Part shown: positions 48,601 through 59,011 of the stretch, in pieces
Position numbering within the stretch: the first letter of the stretch is position 1
Layout: every line of letters begins with the position of its first letter
Origin: Warburgia ugandensis
Taxonomy: Eukaryota; Streptophyta; Magnoliopsida; Canellales; Canellaceae
Direction of reading: 5' to 3'
Assembly: GCA_035236585.1 (NCBI GenBank)
Contig: CP141130.1
Coordinates: 75,029,944 to 75,093,943 of the forward strand
DNA length: 64,000 bases
Program-made: the position numbers and the translations under genes
Notes under the pieces: model-generated
The model's input: the letters and a program-made list of their open reading frames with translations, nothing else
What the model was told of the DNA's origin: nothing
Database searches by the model: none

Positions 48601-51600
48601 ATGGGAAGATCAAGATCATTTGGAGTGGAAGAATGAATGGCTGGAAGATAATCTTCAGTAACAGAATAGATGAAGCAGCTATACTTGAGACTGGATCATG
48701 ACCTCCATTTTAATGAGTTAGTTGTGCTTGATCATTGGCAGTACCACAGTGCTTCCAATTTGGCATTGGGATAAACTTGCAATTCCTTTACCTTAGCTCA
48801 TCCATTAGGGGATAGGTTCATACTTAGTCACTGTCTTTGAAACAGGGACAGGAGCAGGGAATATGAATAGACAAGGATGATCACTTTGATAAGGCTTTCC
48901 TCTAAGAGGACTGACAAATAGTTGAAAAACAGATTCAAGATGAGAGTGGAAACATGCAAGCTACAAAATCATAACACTTGTATCCTTTTTGAACATAACA
49001 GTAATTTAAGAAAATCCCCTTTACATCTTTGGGGATTTTCAGTGATATGTTCATAACACATGAATAAATAGATGCCACCAAACCTCTAGGAGGAATAAGG
49101 AAGAGATACTCTTTAGAGAACAGAACCTTTGGTGGGACTTCAACTGAAGAATTTTCTCTGTTTGTACATTGGTACAGCGTTGTCTCAAAACTTCTTAAAA
49201 GCATTGTTCCCCTAGAATCAATCCTCAAGAAATTGAAGGTGCTTGTTTTCCCTTTCAGGAGCCTGTTTCCATTGGAGGTGTAAGCAAATAAAGTTTGTTG
49301 TGGAAAACCATCCTCTTCCAAATACAGAAAGAACTCCCTTATAAAGTACAGCTTTGCATTTTCCTATCTAAATATGTTAATATTATTGTCAAATTAGTTG
49401 AAAGCAATTGCACGGAAAAGAGTTATTGAGTCAATGAACTTCACCCTTGGTCTTCTTCATATACATTTCATACATGTTAAGAAGTCATCTGTAAAAGAAA
49501 TAAAACATTGAGACCAATTTGTGGAAAGTAAGATTAGGACACCTGACATTTGAAGGAAAAAATTTGAAATGAATAGAATTTCTATCTGTTTTTGAATTAT
49601 AATTAGATATATATGTAATATTTTGAAACATTTAATATATAAATAGAAAAAATAGTTATGCAGGGGGAGAGATTGCTCCACGGTCAGACCATCTAAGTAC
49701 TCCCTTTTAGTTGAGGAGCCTGTTACATCATTAGCAGACCTAAGTAAATGCTGAAAGGAAAAGAATTACAACTAGAGATATGGGGACTCTCATCAATGAA
49801 TGAGGACAATTGCCAATGAGATAACATGCGGGGAATCCCCCTCAAAGATACCACACAAATTAGAAACAAAGATCTGATAACTAGCTCCCCCATCATCATC
49901 ATCAAGACCTTATCCCAATTAGAGGTCGGCCACATGAATCTTATTCCTCCATTCCTCTCTATTAAGTACCATGGCTTCATTTAGTCCCAAAGTTTTTAAA
50001 ATTTTCCTCACCACTTCTATCCATGTTCTTTTGGGCCTTCCCCTTGCCCTTTTAGAACCTTCTACTTGTATTGCCTTACTTCTACTAGCCCCCTAAAGGG
50101 GAAAAAAAGAAAGATTTTTTGTAAGACTTGTAGCATTCGAAAGATCAAGCCTCAAATCAGATAACATGCGGGGGCAAGGGGAACGAGGACAATTGCCAAT
50201 GAGATAACATGCGGGGAATCCCCCTCAAAGATACCACACAAATTAGAAACAAAGATCTGATAACTAGCTCCCCCATCATCATCATCAAGACCTTATCCCA
50301 ATTAGGGGTCGGCCACATGAATCTTATTCCTCCATTCCTCTCTATTAAGTACCATGGCTTCATTTAGTCCCAAAGTTTTTAAAATTTTCCTCACCACTTC
50401 TATCCATGTTCTTTTGGGCCTTCCCCTTGCCCTTTTAGAACCTTCTACTTGTATTGCCTTACTTCTACTAGCCCCCTAAAGGGTAAAAAAAGAAAGATTT
50501 TTGTAAGACTTGTAGCATACGAAAGATCAAGCCTCAAATCAGGAACATGAAGGACTTAGGAAGCAACTGGATTATGTAACTGGAGGTCTGTTTTCCTCTA
50601 AATAATCGCAAACTATCTGTTGACAATCTGAACTTTGTACTTACCTGAAGTAAGACTATATGAAGAAAACCTATGGATTCATCAGTCATATCAACAGATG
50701 CCTTTGATTTGCTGATCTAGGATTGAAATTCTAGGAAACAAGCTAGCAAATGTAATGCCTGGCTAGTAAACAAAGCACTTTCTTCAATTTTGAGGTAGTC
50801 ATACCAGCCAAGGACAATATTGTCAGCGTGTCAGGTTTTTTTGGAGGGTAGCAGTAACAATGTCGCTAGAAGGGTTTAGACAACCAGGCTCCTCAGCATC
50901 CCTTTTCAAACCTTTTGGTTTTCTCAGGAGTTGCCAGCAACTTGGGGTATCTTCTTGCAGCAATGAGGACGGCTAGTTTGTTCTCCCATTCTGTACTTTG
51001 TTGGTTTTCTGGGGAGTTCCCAGCAAAATTCCTTGGCGTGTTTTCTCTTTCTCAGTGATGGCAACAGTGTTTGTCTCTGTCTACCTTCTTACATCCATTC
51101 TTGTCTCCTTTGAGATGAAGTTGATGAGGAGGTAACTCAAGTTGAGTGTTTTATAGTGGGTAATACACATTACAAGAATTCTTTTGGTTTTTAAACTTTA
51201 CACGACAGAATATACAACGTCTAGATTAGAAAGAAAGTCCTTTGGAAAGATTTGCCCTCTATTTGTTTTGAACTTAAGATCTAATCCTGTTGAATAAATC
51301 AAAGATCAGATTCTCCTTTTTCTGCTGTAATATTTTTCCTTGTCTTTGTTGCTGTCACATTCAAGGTTTCAATAGTAATCCAGCTCCTCTCAGACCCCCA
51401 GAAGAGTAAAGTAGGAGAGTCTTAAACCACCTCCTCATCCTGTTGTAGTATTTTTCTTATGCAGCCTGCAGGCTGGGCAAGATTCCCAGTACTTTACATA
51501 TGTTTTATGAGCCTTAACCTGGTATCCATGGATTTTTCGGCACATATAATGATGGACAATCTGGAGCTGCACCACTAATCAACCATGCAGCACCATTAAG

Positions 51601-54600
51601 TTCTCTTTCTGCCATTGCAGATATGTAGCTCCACCATTGTTTTTTGGTTTTCTGGGCCATTTATATATCGAAGTTTACCTCTGTCCTGATGTACAGCCAT
51701 GCAGAATGTGGCCATTGAAGGCTTCACATGTCTCTATAGAATCACAACCTGAAAGTTTGAGAAAAATGTTTTGAAACCCTCATTATATTGGCATTCAAGA
51801 TTTAGGGCTCTTAGCCAAGAATCATGAATTGGCTAAGAATCCTAAATCTTGAATGCCAATATAATTATTCTTAGCCAAGAATCATGGCTAGAGGGGAGCT
51901 TTGCCACAACGATAGAGTTGTCGTCGTGTGACCTTGAGTTCAGGGGTTCAAGGCGTGGAAACAGTCCTTTGCAAAAATGCAAGGTAAGCCTGTGTACTTT
52001 AGACCCATGTGGTCCACCCCTTCTCTGGACCCCGCATACCCGGGAGCTTCGTGCACTGGGCTGCCCTTTGAGCCAAGAATCATGACTCTTAAGGCTCGTG
52101 GTTAACCCCATATGGCTGTTCTAATGTGGCATAAGTAATGTAGAGCAGACCCCTACTTGATATTTTTCCTCCTTCCACTCTGTTTACCAACTTGAAATTA
52201 ATAATTTTCGGAATGGGAGGAGAGAGTGCTATGATCAGAAATGAAAGCAGAGATAAAGAGTCAGATGTTGGTTTGCTGGCCTCCACTAGAATTTATGTGA
52301 TTGGGCTAAGCTCAAATTTACTCCTGTGGTTACTATCATAAATGCCATGATCACAGCCCACATGAATGGTAACACAAACAAGAATAACATAGATTTAGAT
52401 ACTTCTAACACGAACAATGTAGGTGAAGGCAACTCTATCCGTATTTGGGTGACATAATTAAAGGGTGTAGAAAGTGAGATACCCTCTTGTAGTGTTTATT
52501 AAGAGCACAATTACAATTGTTTCAAAAACACAGTAGTAACTATCAGGATATTGTCAACTACTAATCAAATTATTTATTTCAAGGTCTGAAGTCCTTGTCG
52601 TTTGACTGGTCAAGATGTTTTTCCTTAAGGATATTAAGAAGTTTTATTTCATGAAGAATCTGATTTCTGTGAATTTTTACTTTGGTTACCATCTTGAATG
52701 TTTTTACATGCATAACAGATTAATTTTTATATTTGTTGGGGCCTATGCCTCTGACTTCTGATTATTCTAATAATATGAGAAAATGCAATGGTTTATTCAC
52801 ATTCTTCAGGCCCTTACGGTAGTTCTATGTTTGTGCAGATTTGGTTTTATCAAATAAACTAGTCTACTATGACGTTGAAAGCCAAGCCATTGGATGGACA
52901 GAATACAACTGTGAGTGTTATTCTTGAATGATTTTAAGTTAAAGAATGGTGGCTCCTTTGATTTTAAGCTTCTGTCTGCAGAGATTTATTTTTCTAAGTA
53001 ATATTATTAGTAGAAAGAACAGGTTGTGTATCTGCTTGTATAGTAGTAACTGGAAGGAATTTCCATTGTTAAACTACATGGTTCCTTCACAGTTAATTCT
53101 TATGTGTTATTCCATAATCTAGAGGAGTAATGCATTTCTGTTCCTGGACGGATTTCCATTTGTCATTTACCTTTAGGGAAGTGATATTCCCATGCCCCTG
53201 CCACACCTTTATTGGGTTTTTTTTATATAAATACAAGTGGGTCCCACCTTTTTGAATTATCTAAATTGTTCATCTTAGCCATCTTGTCATTGATGGGACA
53301 TGTCCTAAAAATTACTTTGGAAGATCTTGCCGTTGATTTTTTGAAGCTGTTTTGCTATTGTTGGTTTTACTACCCACCATTTTAGAACTCATAGCTCACG
53401 AAAGATATGAAAGGATCATTCAAACTATGTGATATTGGGGCGTGGCTCATCTATAACAATGTAATTAATATTAATGGTCCAGAATATAAAAATGGTGGGC
53501 ACCTTGGGTGAAAATACCACGAAACCCCAAATGAGGGTGTGGCATTACTCATAAGGCGGGGTAGGGATATCCCTTCCCTACCATTATCATCAAAGTATGT
53601 TTTCTTGAAGAACAATAATAAAAATGCTGTAAAGGAGCTCCTCTGGCTGAATTTGCAGCTGGAAAGGTCGAATATGTGATGAGTCTGGTTCCACTTTCAG
53701 ATGAGGTTCTGTTGGAGGAGCACCCTGTAGTGGTTCTTTGTTACTAATTGCTAATATAAAGGTTATTCTAACACGTGCCCTATACTTGTTAGCAGTGTAG
53801 TTGTTAAAAGGTTGTAATTTAGTTCTTCATCACTCTTGCCAAATAACAGAGTAGTCTTCCACTAATAATTTGTCAAGGCAGTCATGAAATTCCACGACCC
53901 TAGTCTACTCCATGACATGGAAATCCTGCAGGAAGTTTTATAAAACACTTTTGCTAGCTTTGGAAGTGGCAATGACATCTGTTTGCTGGGTCTAAAATAG
54001 AAATCCAATCTGCATTCAATTTACTGAAATTGAAAGTTCTGAAGTGCTCAGGCATCTTCTGAAGTTCTGAACCGACAAGGACCATTGGTTTTTAAGATGG
54101 TCTTCTGTTGCCTAGTAATAATGTCTCACAAATTATTGAAGTACGCATTGCTTTAATTGGTTATGTTGTTTGTTTCACTAATAGTTTGTGAAATCATGGA
54201 CATCAATGTGTCTCATTCTGGTCCTTGTATTCAGAGATAAGATTCTTTCTTTCATCAGAGAACACACTTTCTCATGTTCGTAAGACAAAAGCATAAAAAG
54301 GGCAGCCCCGGTACACAAAGCTCCAGTGTATGCAGGGTCTGGGGGAAGGGGTGGATCACAAGGGTTTATAGTACGTAGCCATACCTTACATTTTTGTAAG
54401 AGGCTGTTTTCACACCTTGAACCCATGACCTCAAAGTCACGCAGCGACAACTTTAACATTGTGCCAAGGCTCCCCTTCTTTGTAAGACAATAGCATCTGA
54501 CTGTACAAATACCAATGTATGCAAGCCGTTTATTCTCTTCCATAAGAAAAGGTTAAACCCATTAAATGGGAGCCTTGTGCAGCCAAACAGTAGTTCTGTT

Positions 54601-54779
54601 ATTTACTTTGGTGACCTTTGTTGATTACAGGCTCTTCAAGTATCAAAGTACAGGATGAAAAGACGGGAGCAGTGTATAGTGTTGGTGCACACGATGTCTC
54701 CTCAGCCTACAGTTTTGAGATGAGAGGTTTCTCAGTTTTCTTGTTACTAATTGCCGTCTTAATTAATTTGATTTATTAA
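33696..54779 (+). CDS. A1-family aspartic protease, GPI-anchored type (A36/A39-like), ten exons
   Basis: Predicted exons: 33696-33910, 34181-34310, 34922-35169, 36702-36926, 40294-40456, 40538-40608, 42011-42101, 44377-44452, 52839-52910, 54631-54779. All introns are GT-AG and the joined frame is open for 479 residues. Residues 1-23 look like a signal peptide. A propeptide-like stretch follows, then catalytic DTGS at 92-95, the flap YGDG at 162-165, and the second catalytic DSGT at 308-311. The C-terminus (464-479) is hydrophobic, fitting a GPI signal. Sequons occur at N192 and N224. Motifs such as LLGDLVLSNKLV and CSSSIK and the overall length fit plant aspartic proteinase-like proteins, closest in memory to Arabidopsis A36/A39, which act in pollen and pollen tubes. 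The role here is inferred. The gene spans 21 kb because of transposon-filled introns, with intron 8 being 8386 bp. Confidence 0.93.
33911..34180 (+). other. Introns 1-3 of the protease gene
   Basis: Introns 1 (33911-34180), 2 (34311-34921) and 3 (35170-36701) begin GTATGT, GTATGC and GTGAGT and end CAG. Apart from a GT tract at about 35957-35978 in intron 3, I recognise no elements in them. Confidence 0.8.
36927..40293 (+). other. Intron 4 of the protease gene (3.4 kb)
   Basis: It starts GTAGGT and ends TTGTTGTAG, splitting the Met codon of residue 273. I find no identifiable transposon. There is a poly(T) at about 38369-38385. Short frames inside, such as 37847-38116, have no support. Confidence 0.75.
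40984..41020 (+). mobile_element. 5'-truncated Au SINE tail in intron 6
   Basis: Only the last ~37 bp of an Au SINE (GGCGGGAGCTTCGTGC through GGGCTGCCC plus T run) is present. It is flanked by 'acatatatctg(c/t)tcat' at 40968-40983 and 41021-41036, a target duplication with one mismatch. Confidence 0.85.
41043..41224 (+). mobile_element. Full-length Au SINE in intron 6
   Basis: It starts GGGGAGCCTTGGCGCAATGG (A-box region), has the B-box-like GGGTTCAAGGC and ends GCACCGGGGCTGCCC. A perfect 17-bp target duplication 'tatctgttcatgcaatg' lies at 41026-41042 and 41225-41241. Its left target copy overlaps the right target copy of the truncated SINE next to it. Confidence 0.95.
42102..44376 (+). other. 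Intron 7 of the protease gene
   Basis: It starts GTAAGT and ends ATGCAG. It contains a 147-codon antisense frame (42658-43101) and a shorter one (43466-43681), neither with a recognisable domain. They may be old transposon debris, but I cannot name a family. Confidence 0.6.
45623..45689 (-). mobile_element. 5'-truncated Au SINE in intron 8
   Basis: The minus strand carries the Au SINE 3' part (CCCTTCTGGTCTGCCCCTTC to CACCGGGGCTGCCC). Likely target copies are 'tatgtgcaaga' on the left and 'tatatgcaaga' on the right. Confidence 0.85.
46473..46550 (+). mobile_element. 5'-truncated Au SINE in intron 8
   Basis: Plus-strand Au SINE 3' part (TAGGCCCTTGTCGTCTGCCC through CACCGGGGCTGCCCC plus T run). 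No clear target duplication. Confidence 0.8.
48100..49330 (-). pseudogene. Degraded copia pol inside intron 8, antisense to the gene
   Basis: Minus-strand pieces match copia polyproteins. At 49321 down to 48935 there is VPPKVLF, then PPRGLVASIYSCV and KGIFLNYCYVQKGYKCYDF, the segment after the integrase core (compare the family's 'cIFLGYs..QKGYKCYdP'). Near 48625 a phrase PNDLDLPIA fits the linker before reverse transcriptase, and near 48310 SYKITLIAEG fits 'YKARLVAKG' weakly. All frames are broken. No LTRs recognised. Confidence 0.55.
49889..50097 (-). mobile_element. RTE-type LINE 3' end, copy 1
   Basis: Minus-strand translation gives GSKRARGRPKRTWIEVVRKI then LGLNEAMVLNREEWRNKIHV and ADL, the conserved C-terminus of RTE-clade LINE reverse transcriptase proteins (GRPK.TW...W...IHVADP). 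It is followed by the short GAT microsatellite that ends such LINEs. Heavily 5'-truncated. Confidence 0.85.
50272..50480 (-). mobile_element. RTE-type LINE 3' end, copy 2
   Basis: Second copy within the 383-bp tandem duplication, same protein motif on the minus strand. Confidence 0.85.
51782..51865. repeat. Inverted repeat (hairpin) in intron 8
   Basis: Perfect 25-bp arms at 51782-51806 and 51841-51865 enclose a further 8-bp inner stem (51810-51817 with 51830-51837) and a 12-base loop. The loop phrase 'agccaagaatcatg' recurs just outside, where it forms the target duplication of the neighbouring SINE. Confidence 0.92.
51893..52070 (+). mobile_element. Full-length Au SINE in intron 8
   Basis: It runs from GGGAGCTTTGCCACAACG to CTTCGTGCACTGGGCTGCCC. 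Perfect 14-bp target duplication 'agccaagaatcatg' at 51873-51886 and 52071-52084. Confidence 0.95.
54295..54481 (-). mobile_element. Full-length Au SINE in intron 9
   Basis: Minus-strand Au SINE from GGGAGCCTTGGCACAATG to the T-rich tail after GTACCGGGGCTGCCC. Target duplication 'gtaagacaa(a/t)agcat' at 54280-54294 and 54482-54496, one mismatch. Confidence 0.93.
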
Positions 54780-54831
54780 ATAGTGGCAAATAATAGGTGA
54801 CCTTTTTGTATTGATTTCATTATATTAATTG

Positions 54832-54837
54832 AATAAA
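54832..54837 (+). promoter_or_regulatory. Possible polyadenylation signal of the protease gene
   Basis: AATAAA 53 bp after the stop codon at 54777-54779. Confidence 0.45.
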
Positions 54838-55450
54838 AGTTGAAAGGAAAAAAAGGTGCTTGCTACACTCAAACATGTTTCTGCCGTTGCTTGTGTAACT
54901 CCTGGAACATCATGAGAAGGAAATTTCTGATGCAGATCAAGTTCCAAACGTTTTGCAGTACGTGTAAGCATGTATCTCATGTTATAAGTCGACCAGGAAA
55001 AAAGGTTGTTATACGGTAGATGCATGTATATAAGCGGCCACAAGCGAGTGATGGACCATGACACCTTTGACTTGCAGAGTCTGTTGATGGACATAAACTG
55101 TCTCTGTTTCGTTTTCTCACCTTCTTCCGTAAAACAGTTCAAATCGGTGAGCAAATATATACCACTATTTTATGTGTCCTCCTATATTCTTTCAAAAGGA
55201 AAATGGGGCATCTATCATGTGAGAACAGTTAATCTTAAAGAACGCGGATGATCCATTCCATCCGATAGTATCTCATCGGCCAGTTTCAAGCTTCAAAATT
55301 TTGGCTTTCGTATGTAATTAGAAAGCGGAAAAGCTATTATCTCAGTTCACCAATATAGGCTTCACAAATCAATGACTTCAATCAAGAGAAAGTTTTGGTC
55401 TGCGGCCACACTGTAGAAAGGCCCGGGAAATTAACATTTTGGATTATTGG
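54838..55450. other. Protease 3' flank, no feature
   Basis: Short frames on both strands match nothing recognised. Part may be 3' UTR. Confidence 0.4.
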
Positions 55451-55453
55451 ACA

Positions 55454-55616
55454 AGTTGGCTTGGCATCGTCATGTGAATTTAAGGTTATGGATTTGAGGT
55501 ATGGAAACAGTCTTTTACAAAAATGAAAGGTAAGGCTGCATACTACAAATCCTTTGTAGTCTGCCCCTTCTCTGAACTTGACATAGGCAGGAGCTTTGTG
55601 TACCAGGGTGCTCTTT
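55454..55616 (+). mobile_element. Diverged Au SINE
   Basis: Recognisable from TTGGC.T..TCGTCATGTGA through GGAAACAGTC, AGGTAAGGCTGC and GGAGCTTTGTGTACC. The A-box region has a deletion and the 3' end reads GGGTGCTC instead of GGGCTGCCC. It lies in the intergenic space between the two genes. Confidence 0.8.
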
Positions 55617-56135
55617 TTCTTCTTCTTTTTATTTCTTTGTGTTTTTTGTTTTTTTTAATCAAATTGGACAAGGCGGTTCCATTTGTCTTTCAAGGTTTCC
55701 ATGTGTTACTCAGAAATCAGTGCACCTGGTGTACTAGTGCTTATATATGTATATGGCAAGATCGGGGACGTCTCACTTCAGAAGTATTTCTGAAGGTTGG
55801 TCCTTTCTGTTCATCTCACTGTTCTGTGCTTCGGACGGGAAAAGACACTGAGTGAATGTTGGTACTCATGTATTATGTCTAAGATCAGTGATGAGTATTA
55901 GGTACTGAACGAGGTTATAGCATGATGGCAACACCATAAACCCACTTTTTGTGCTTTATTATCGGTTTATAGGAGACTTTGGGACCCCAACCAACCGTAG
56001 TAGGTTTACCATCTATACTCTACTGATGCACTGTAGAACATATTCCACTGGGTAGTTATGTCTTGGTTGGTTTTGGTCTTGCTCGCCTGTTTACTGAACA
56101 AATATAATAATAATAATTTACTCCATGCAATTATC
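55617..56135. other. Intergenic, no feature
   Basis: Sequence between the diverged SINE and the GT/GA microsatellite. No gene or element recognised. Confidence 0.4.
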
Positions 56136-56238
<103 letters not shown>

Positions 56239-56285
56239 GAACTAGGAGTCATGAGGTTGTTTCGAGTTGGAACAATGGCGTGATC

Positions 56286-56919
56286 TCACTCACATTGGAA
56301 ATACCAGGACTTGAGGGACATGAGAAACTTGTGGTGGGAGTAATCGAAGGAAATCTTTTGAAGAGGGGCCAGAGGTAAACCTCCATTAACAACACAATCA
56401 TCATAACCCAGTACCTTGAATTGTCTAGGATTAACCAGTGCCTGAGAAAAGCTTCCACATTTCACGTGAATGTTGATTACAGGGCACATTGGGCAGTTAT
56501 TCTGCACTTCCACCATGAACTTCGGAGGTTCTCCAAATCCAACCTGAGTTTGCCGCACTGTCGGAGTGTTAGCACCGCACCTTGCACCGTGCCCTGCAAA
56601 TGTTATCAATACAGCTAGTTAGCATTGATTGATTGTTCAGATGTTAATTATTTCAGTTCTCCTATAAATCTTTGTTGCAATTATTCCTTTTTTCCTAACT
56701 GAAGGTGAAAGTTGAAAATTTGAGATTCAGCTACACTAGTCTTTGTAGAGAACTGCATATAAGTATTGCCACAAGTTAAAACTTGTGCTACACATGTTGA
56801 TAAGAAAACAGTAATGAGGAAGTATGGAGAGGAGAAGGATCTCAACCATGGCGAAGAAGAAATGCAGCTATAACAAGTGCACAGAGGACTTGCTTGAGAG
56901 CTAATGATGGGTTATGCAT
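56286..56919 (-). CDS. TPD1-like small secreted cysteine-rich protein, two exons
   Basis: Minus-strand exons 56919-56847 and 56593-56286, with a 253-bp GT-AG intron (donor GTTGAG, acceptor TTTGCAG). The joined frame codes 126 residues. The first ~24 (KQVLCALVIAAFLL core) form a signal peptide. The mature part has six cysteines (30, 58, 61, 70, 91, 125) and the family pattern: VEVQNNCP.C, HVKCGSFS, YDDCVVN, then G.PLAP...SFDY. This is the domain of TAPETUM DETERMINANT 1 and its plant relatives, secreted ligand-like proteins. Arabidopsis TPD1 binds the receptor kinase EMS1/EXS and sets tapetum fate in anthers. Whether this copy does the same is not shown, since the family has many members. It is shorter at the N-terminus than TPD1 itself. 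A TATA-like box lies ~55 bp upstream. Confidence 0.88.
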
Positions 56920-56973
56920 TTTCAGTTCCAAAGAGTTTCAACTTGCATGCAGCGGTGTACATGCACAGCATCT

Positions 56974-56982
56974 CCTTTATAG
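56974..56982 (-). promoter_or_regulatory. TATA-like box of the TPD1-like gene
   Basis: CTATAAAGG on the minus strand, 55-63 bp upstream of the start codon at 56919, a plausible distance for a short 5' UTR. Confidence 0.5.
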
Positions 56983-57045
56983 AAGCTTTAAATCTGTGAC
57001 CCTGTTTGTGTGCTCGGTGACATGCGAATATTTTGTGGGTATCAG

Positions 57046-57069
57046 AGAGAGAGAGAGAGAGAGAGAGAT
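57046..57069. repeat. GA microsatellite
   Basis: About 12 GA units, some 130 bp upstream of the TPD1-like start codon. Confidence 0.9.
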
Positions 57070-57684
57070 CACGTGTAGAGAAAGACGTAGTCGCCTCCTA
57101 CCAATCGACCTGGCTCACATGGGAAAGTAAGCCCAAAAGTCTGGCAAGTCCCCACTGTATCTGCATGTACACAATGACAAGCCCTTTTCTTTCCACATGG
57201 TTTCTGGTTCCAGTACATGCTTTCTATCCATTTGTGGATTGGCGAGATGGGGAGTCATCCATGTAATTTGCATGTTCTGAGAGATGCCATGTTGGCAAAA
57301 AGCCTAACAGGTTCAGTGCCTTTCGCACCATCCCAACCTTGTCTATGTATTCCAATCCTCTCTTTGATTTCAAGTCTCTGCCGCTAGCAGCCATAGACGA
57401 GATCATAAGATAACAAAACAAATCCACAGTTCTAGCTCATGTTTTAGGATCGTTCAATAGAAGGGAACAAGATAATTAGTCAAGGATAATTTTGTCTACT
57501 GCTTGCTATCTCAATGCCAAACTAGCCCCATTGGGTTTAGAAGTCGTAGGGTTGGAAACTGAAGCATCCGACTTTACCCAAAGTGCAACATGGATATGAA
57601 AACCTGATTGCAAACGGTGAACGAGGTGGAAGTCACTAGAGTTAATTATATATGGCCACCATTCACTAGTGCTTTAATGGTTCA
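57070..57684. other. Unassigned sequence upstream of the TPD1-like gene
   Basis: No gene recognised. The antisense frame at 57224-57427 has no known domain. Confidence 0.4.
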
Positions 57685-57960
57685 TCATCGTCAAGACCTT
57701 ATCCCAATTAGAGGTCTGCCACATGAATTTTATTCTTCCATTTCCTTTTATTAAGTCCCACAGCTTCATTTAGTTCAAAAGCTTTTAAAACTTTTTTCAC
57801 CACTTCTACGCACATTCTTTTGGGCCTTCCCCGTGTACTTTTAGAACCTTCTACTTGCATTGCCTCACTGCTTATAACCGGTGTTGTTTTCGCTCTTCTT
57901 TAGATTGTCCAAACCATCTAAGTCTAATCTCCCACATCTTGTTACCTCTTAATGCTTAAA
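57685..57960 (-). mobile_element. RTE-type LINE 3' end, third copy
   Basis: On the minus strand KMWEIRLRWFGQSKEER (the RLRWFGH motif) is followed by GRPKRMCVEVVKKVLKAFEL and KIHVADL, then a GATGAT end at 57685. It extends about 60 bp further 5' than the two copies in intron 8 and is more diverged from them than they are from each other. Confidence 0.85.
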
Positions 57961-58288
57961 TGGTTGATAGTAGCAAAAAGCTCGTATGGAATACGAGACT
58001 ATATAAACTTACAAGAATACAAATGAGAAACCGTACTTTGATTGCCATGCTCTGAGATACGCCACTTTGGATTTGAGTGGCCTACATTTGTTTGGTCCAG
58101 TCGGTGTCTTTCGAGAACAGTAACCAGTGATTCAGTTATTCTTCTTTTCTGCCATGTGCTAGCTAGCTGATACCCTAAAGCTAATCTTCTCAATTAGTTA
58201 ATCTAGACCCTTTCCAGAAAACTAATGGTTAGTGTCACCTGATGGACTTCGTGCATGTCACTATCAAAATACGCCTCGCCACACTATG
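57961..58288. other. Unassigned
   Basis: No gene or element recognised. The minus-strand frame at 57999-58193 has no known domain. Confidence 0.35.
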
Positions 58289-58373
58289 TCAGGATATTGA
58301 GATGGATTAATTGATCCAGAAAGTTGAGACAATCAGGATATTGAGATGGATTAATTGATCCAGAAATTCGAGA
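58289..58373. repeat. 44-bp tandem duplication
   Basis: The unit 'tcaggatattgagatgga...gacaa' occurs at 58289-58332 and again, almost unchanged, from 58333. Confidence 0.9.
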
Positions 58374-58687
58374 AGCTTTTAGGTAATAGTAGGAGCGAAA
58401 CTTTGATTCATTTTGTTGTTACCTCACAGAAATGGTTGAAAGAAATAAAATAGTAAATAAGGAGCAGACACTATTTAAATTATTTAACTTTGTAGAGGAG
58501 GTCCACCGACAGAGATTCAATCTTCTTTCACTATAGAAAATAAGAATAGGAACAATTTCAAATGACCAAAAAGCCAAGAGGGTTGGGACTAAGGCAACTA
58601 CAAGGGGTGGCAATATCATTTCCCAATAAGGAAAATAGTATAACATCATCTAATTGGTTTCAATCCCAAAAACTTAAAACCCTTGGA

Positions 58688-58688
58688 C

Positions 58689-58725
<37 letters not shown>

Positions 58726-58727
58726 TG
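58688..58727. repeat. Compound (CT)n(CA)n microsatellite
   Basis: About 11 CT units followed by about 8 CA units. Confidence 0.9.
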
Positions 58728-58934
58728 CACGCACACAAACCCTCAAGAAGAACCCAACTTAAAGATAGAAAACCAATTATAGAATAATTAGGTTACTATA
58801 CCCCATAGAAGTTCATGCTAAATATATATAATCCATCTCATTATGAGGGCTGCTCGGGTTGGGCTGTTCTTGATGTACTTGCATCATAACTCTATATATA
58901 TGTAAATATTTAGTGAATTATTATTAAACAATTA

Positions 58935-58951
58935 TACATACATACATACAA

Positions 58952-59008
<57 letters not shown>
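58935..59008. repeat. Compound CATA/TA/GA microsatellite
   Basis: CATA units, then a TA run (58953-58971), then about 18 GA units. Confidence 0.9.

Positions 59009-59011
<3 letters not shown>

Larger units (their letters stand above)
49802..50541. repeat. Tandem duplication, 383-bp period, carrying LINE 3' ends
   Basis: Copy 1 (49802-50184) and copy 2 (50185-about 50541) are almost identical, with only a few single-base differences. Each contains a minus-strand RTE-type LINE end. A ~20-bp hybrid segment ('ataacatgcggggg') at the copy junction repeats part of the copy start. Confidence 0.9.
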
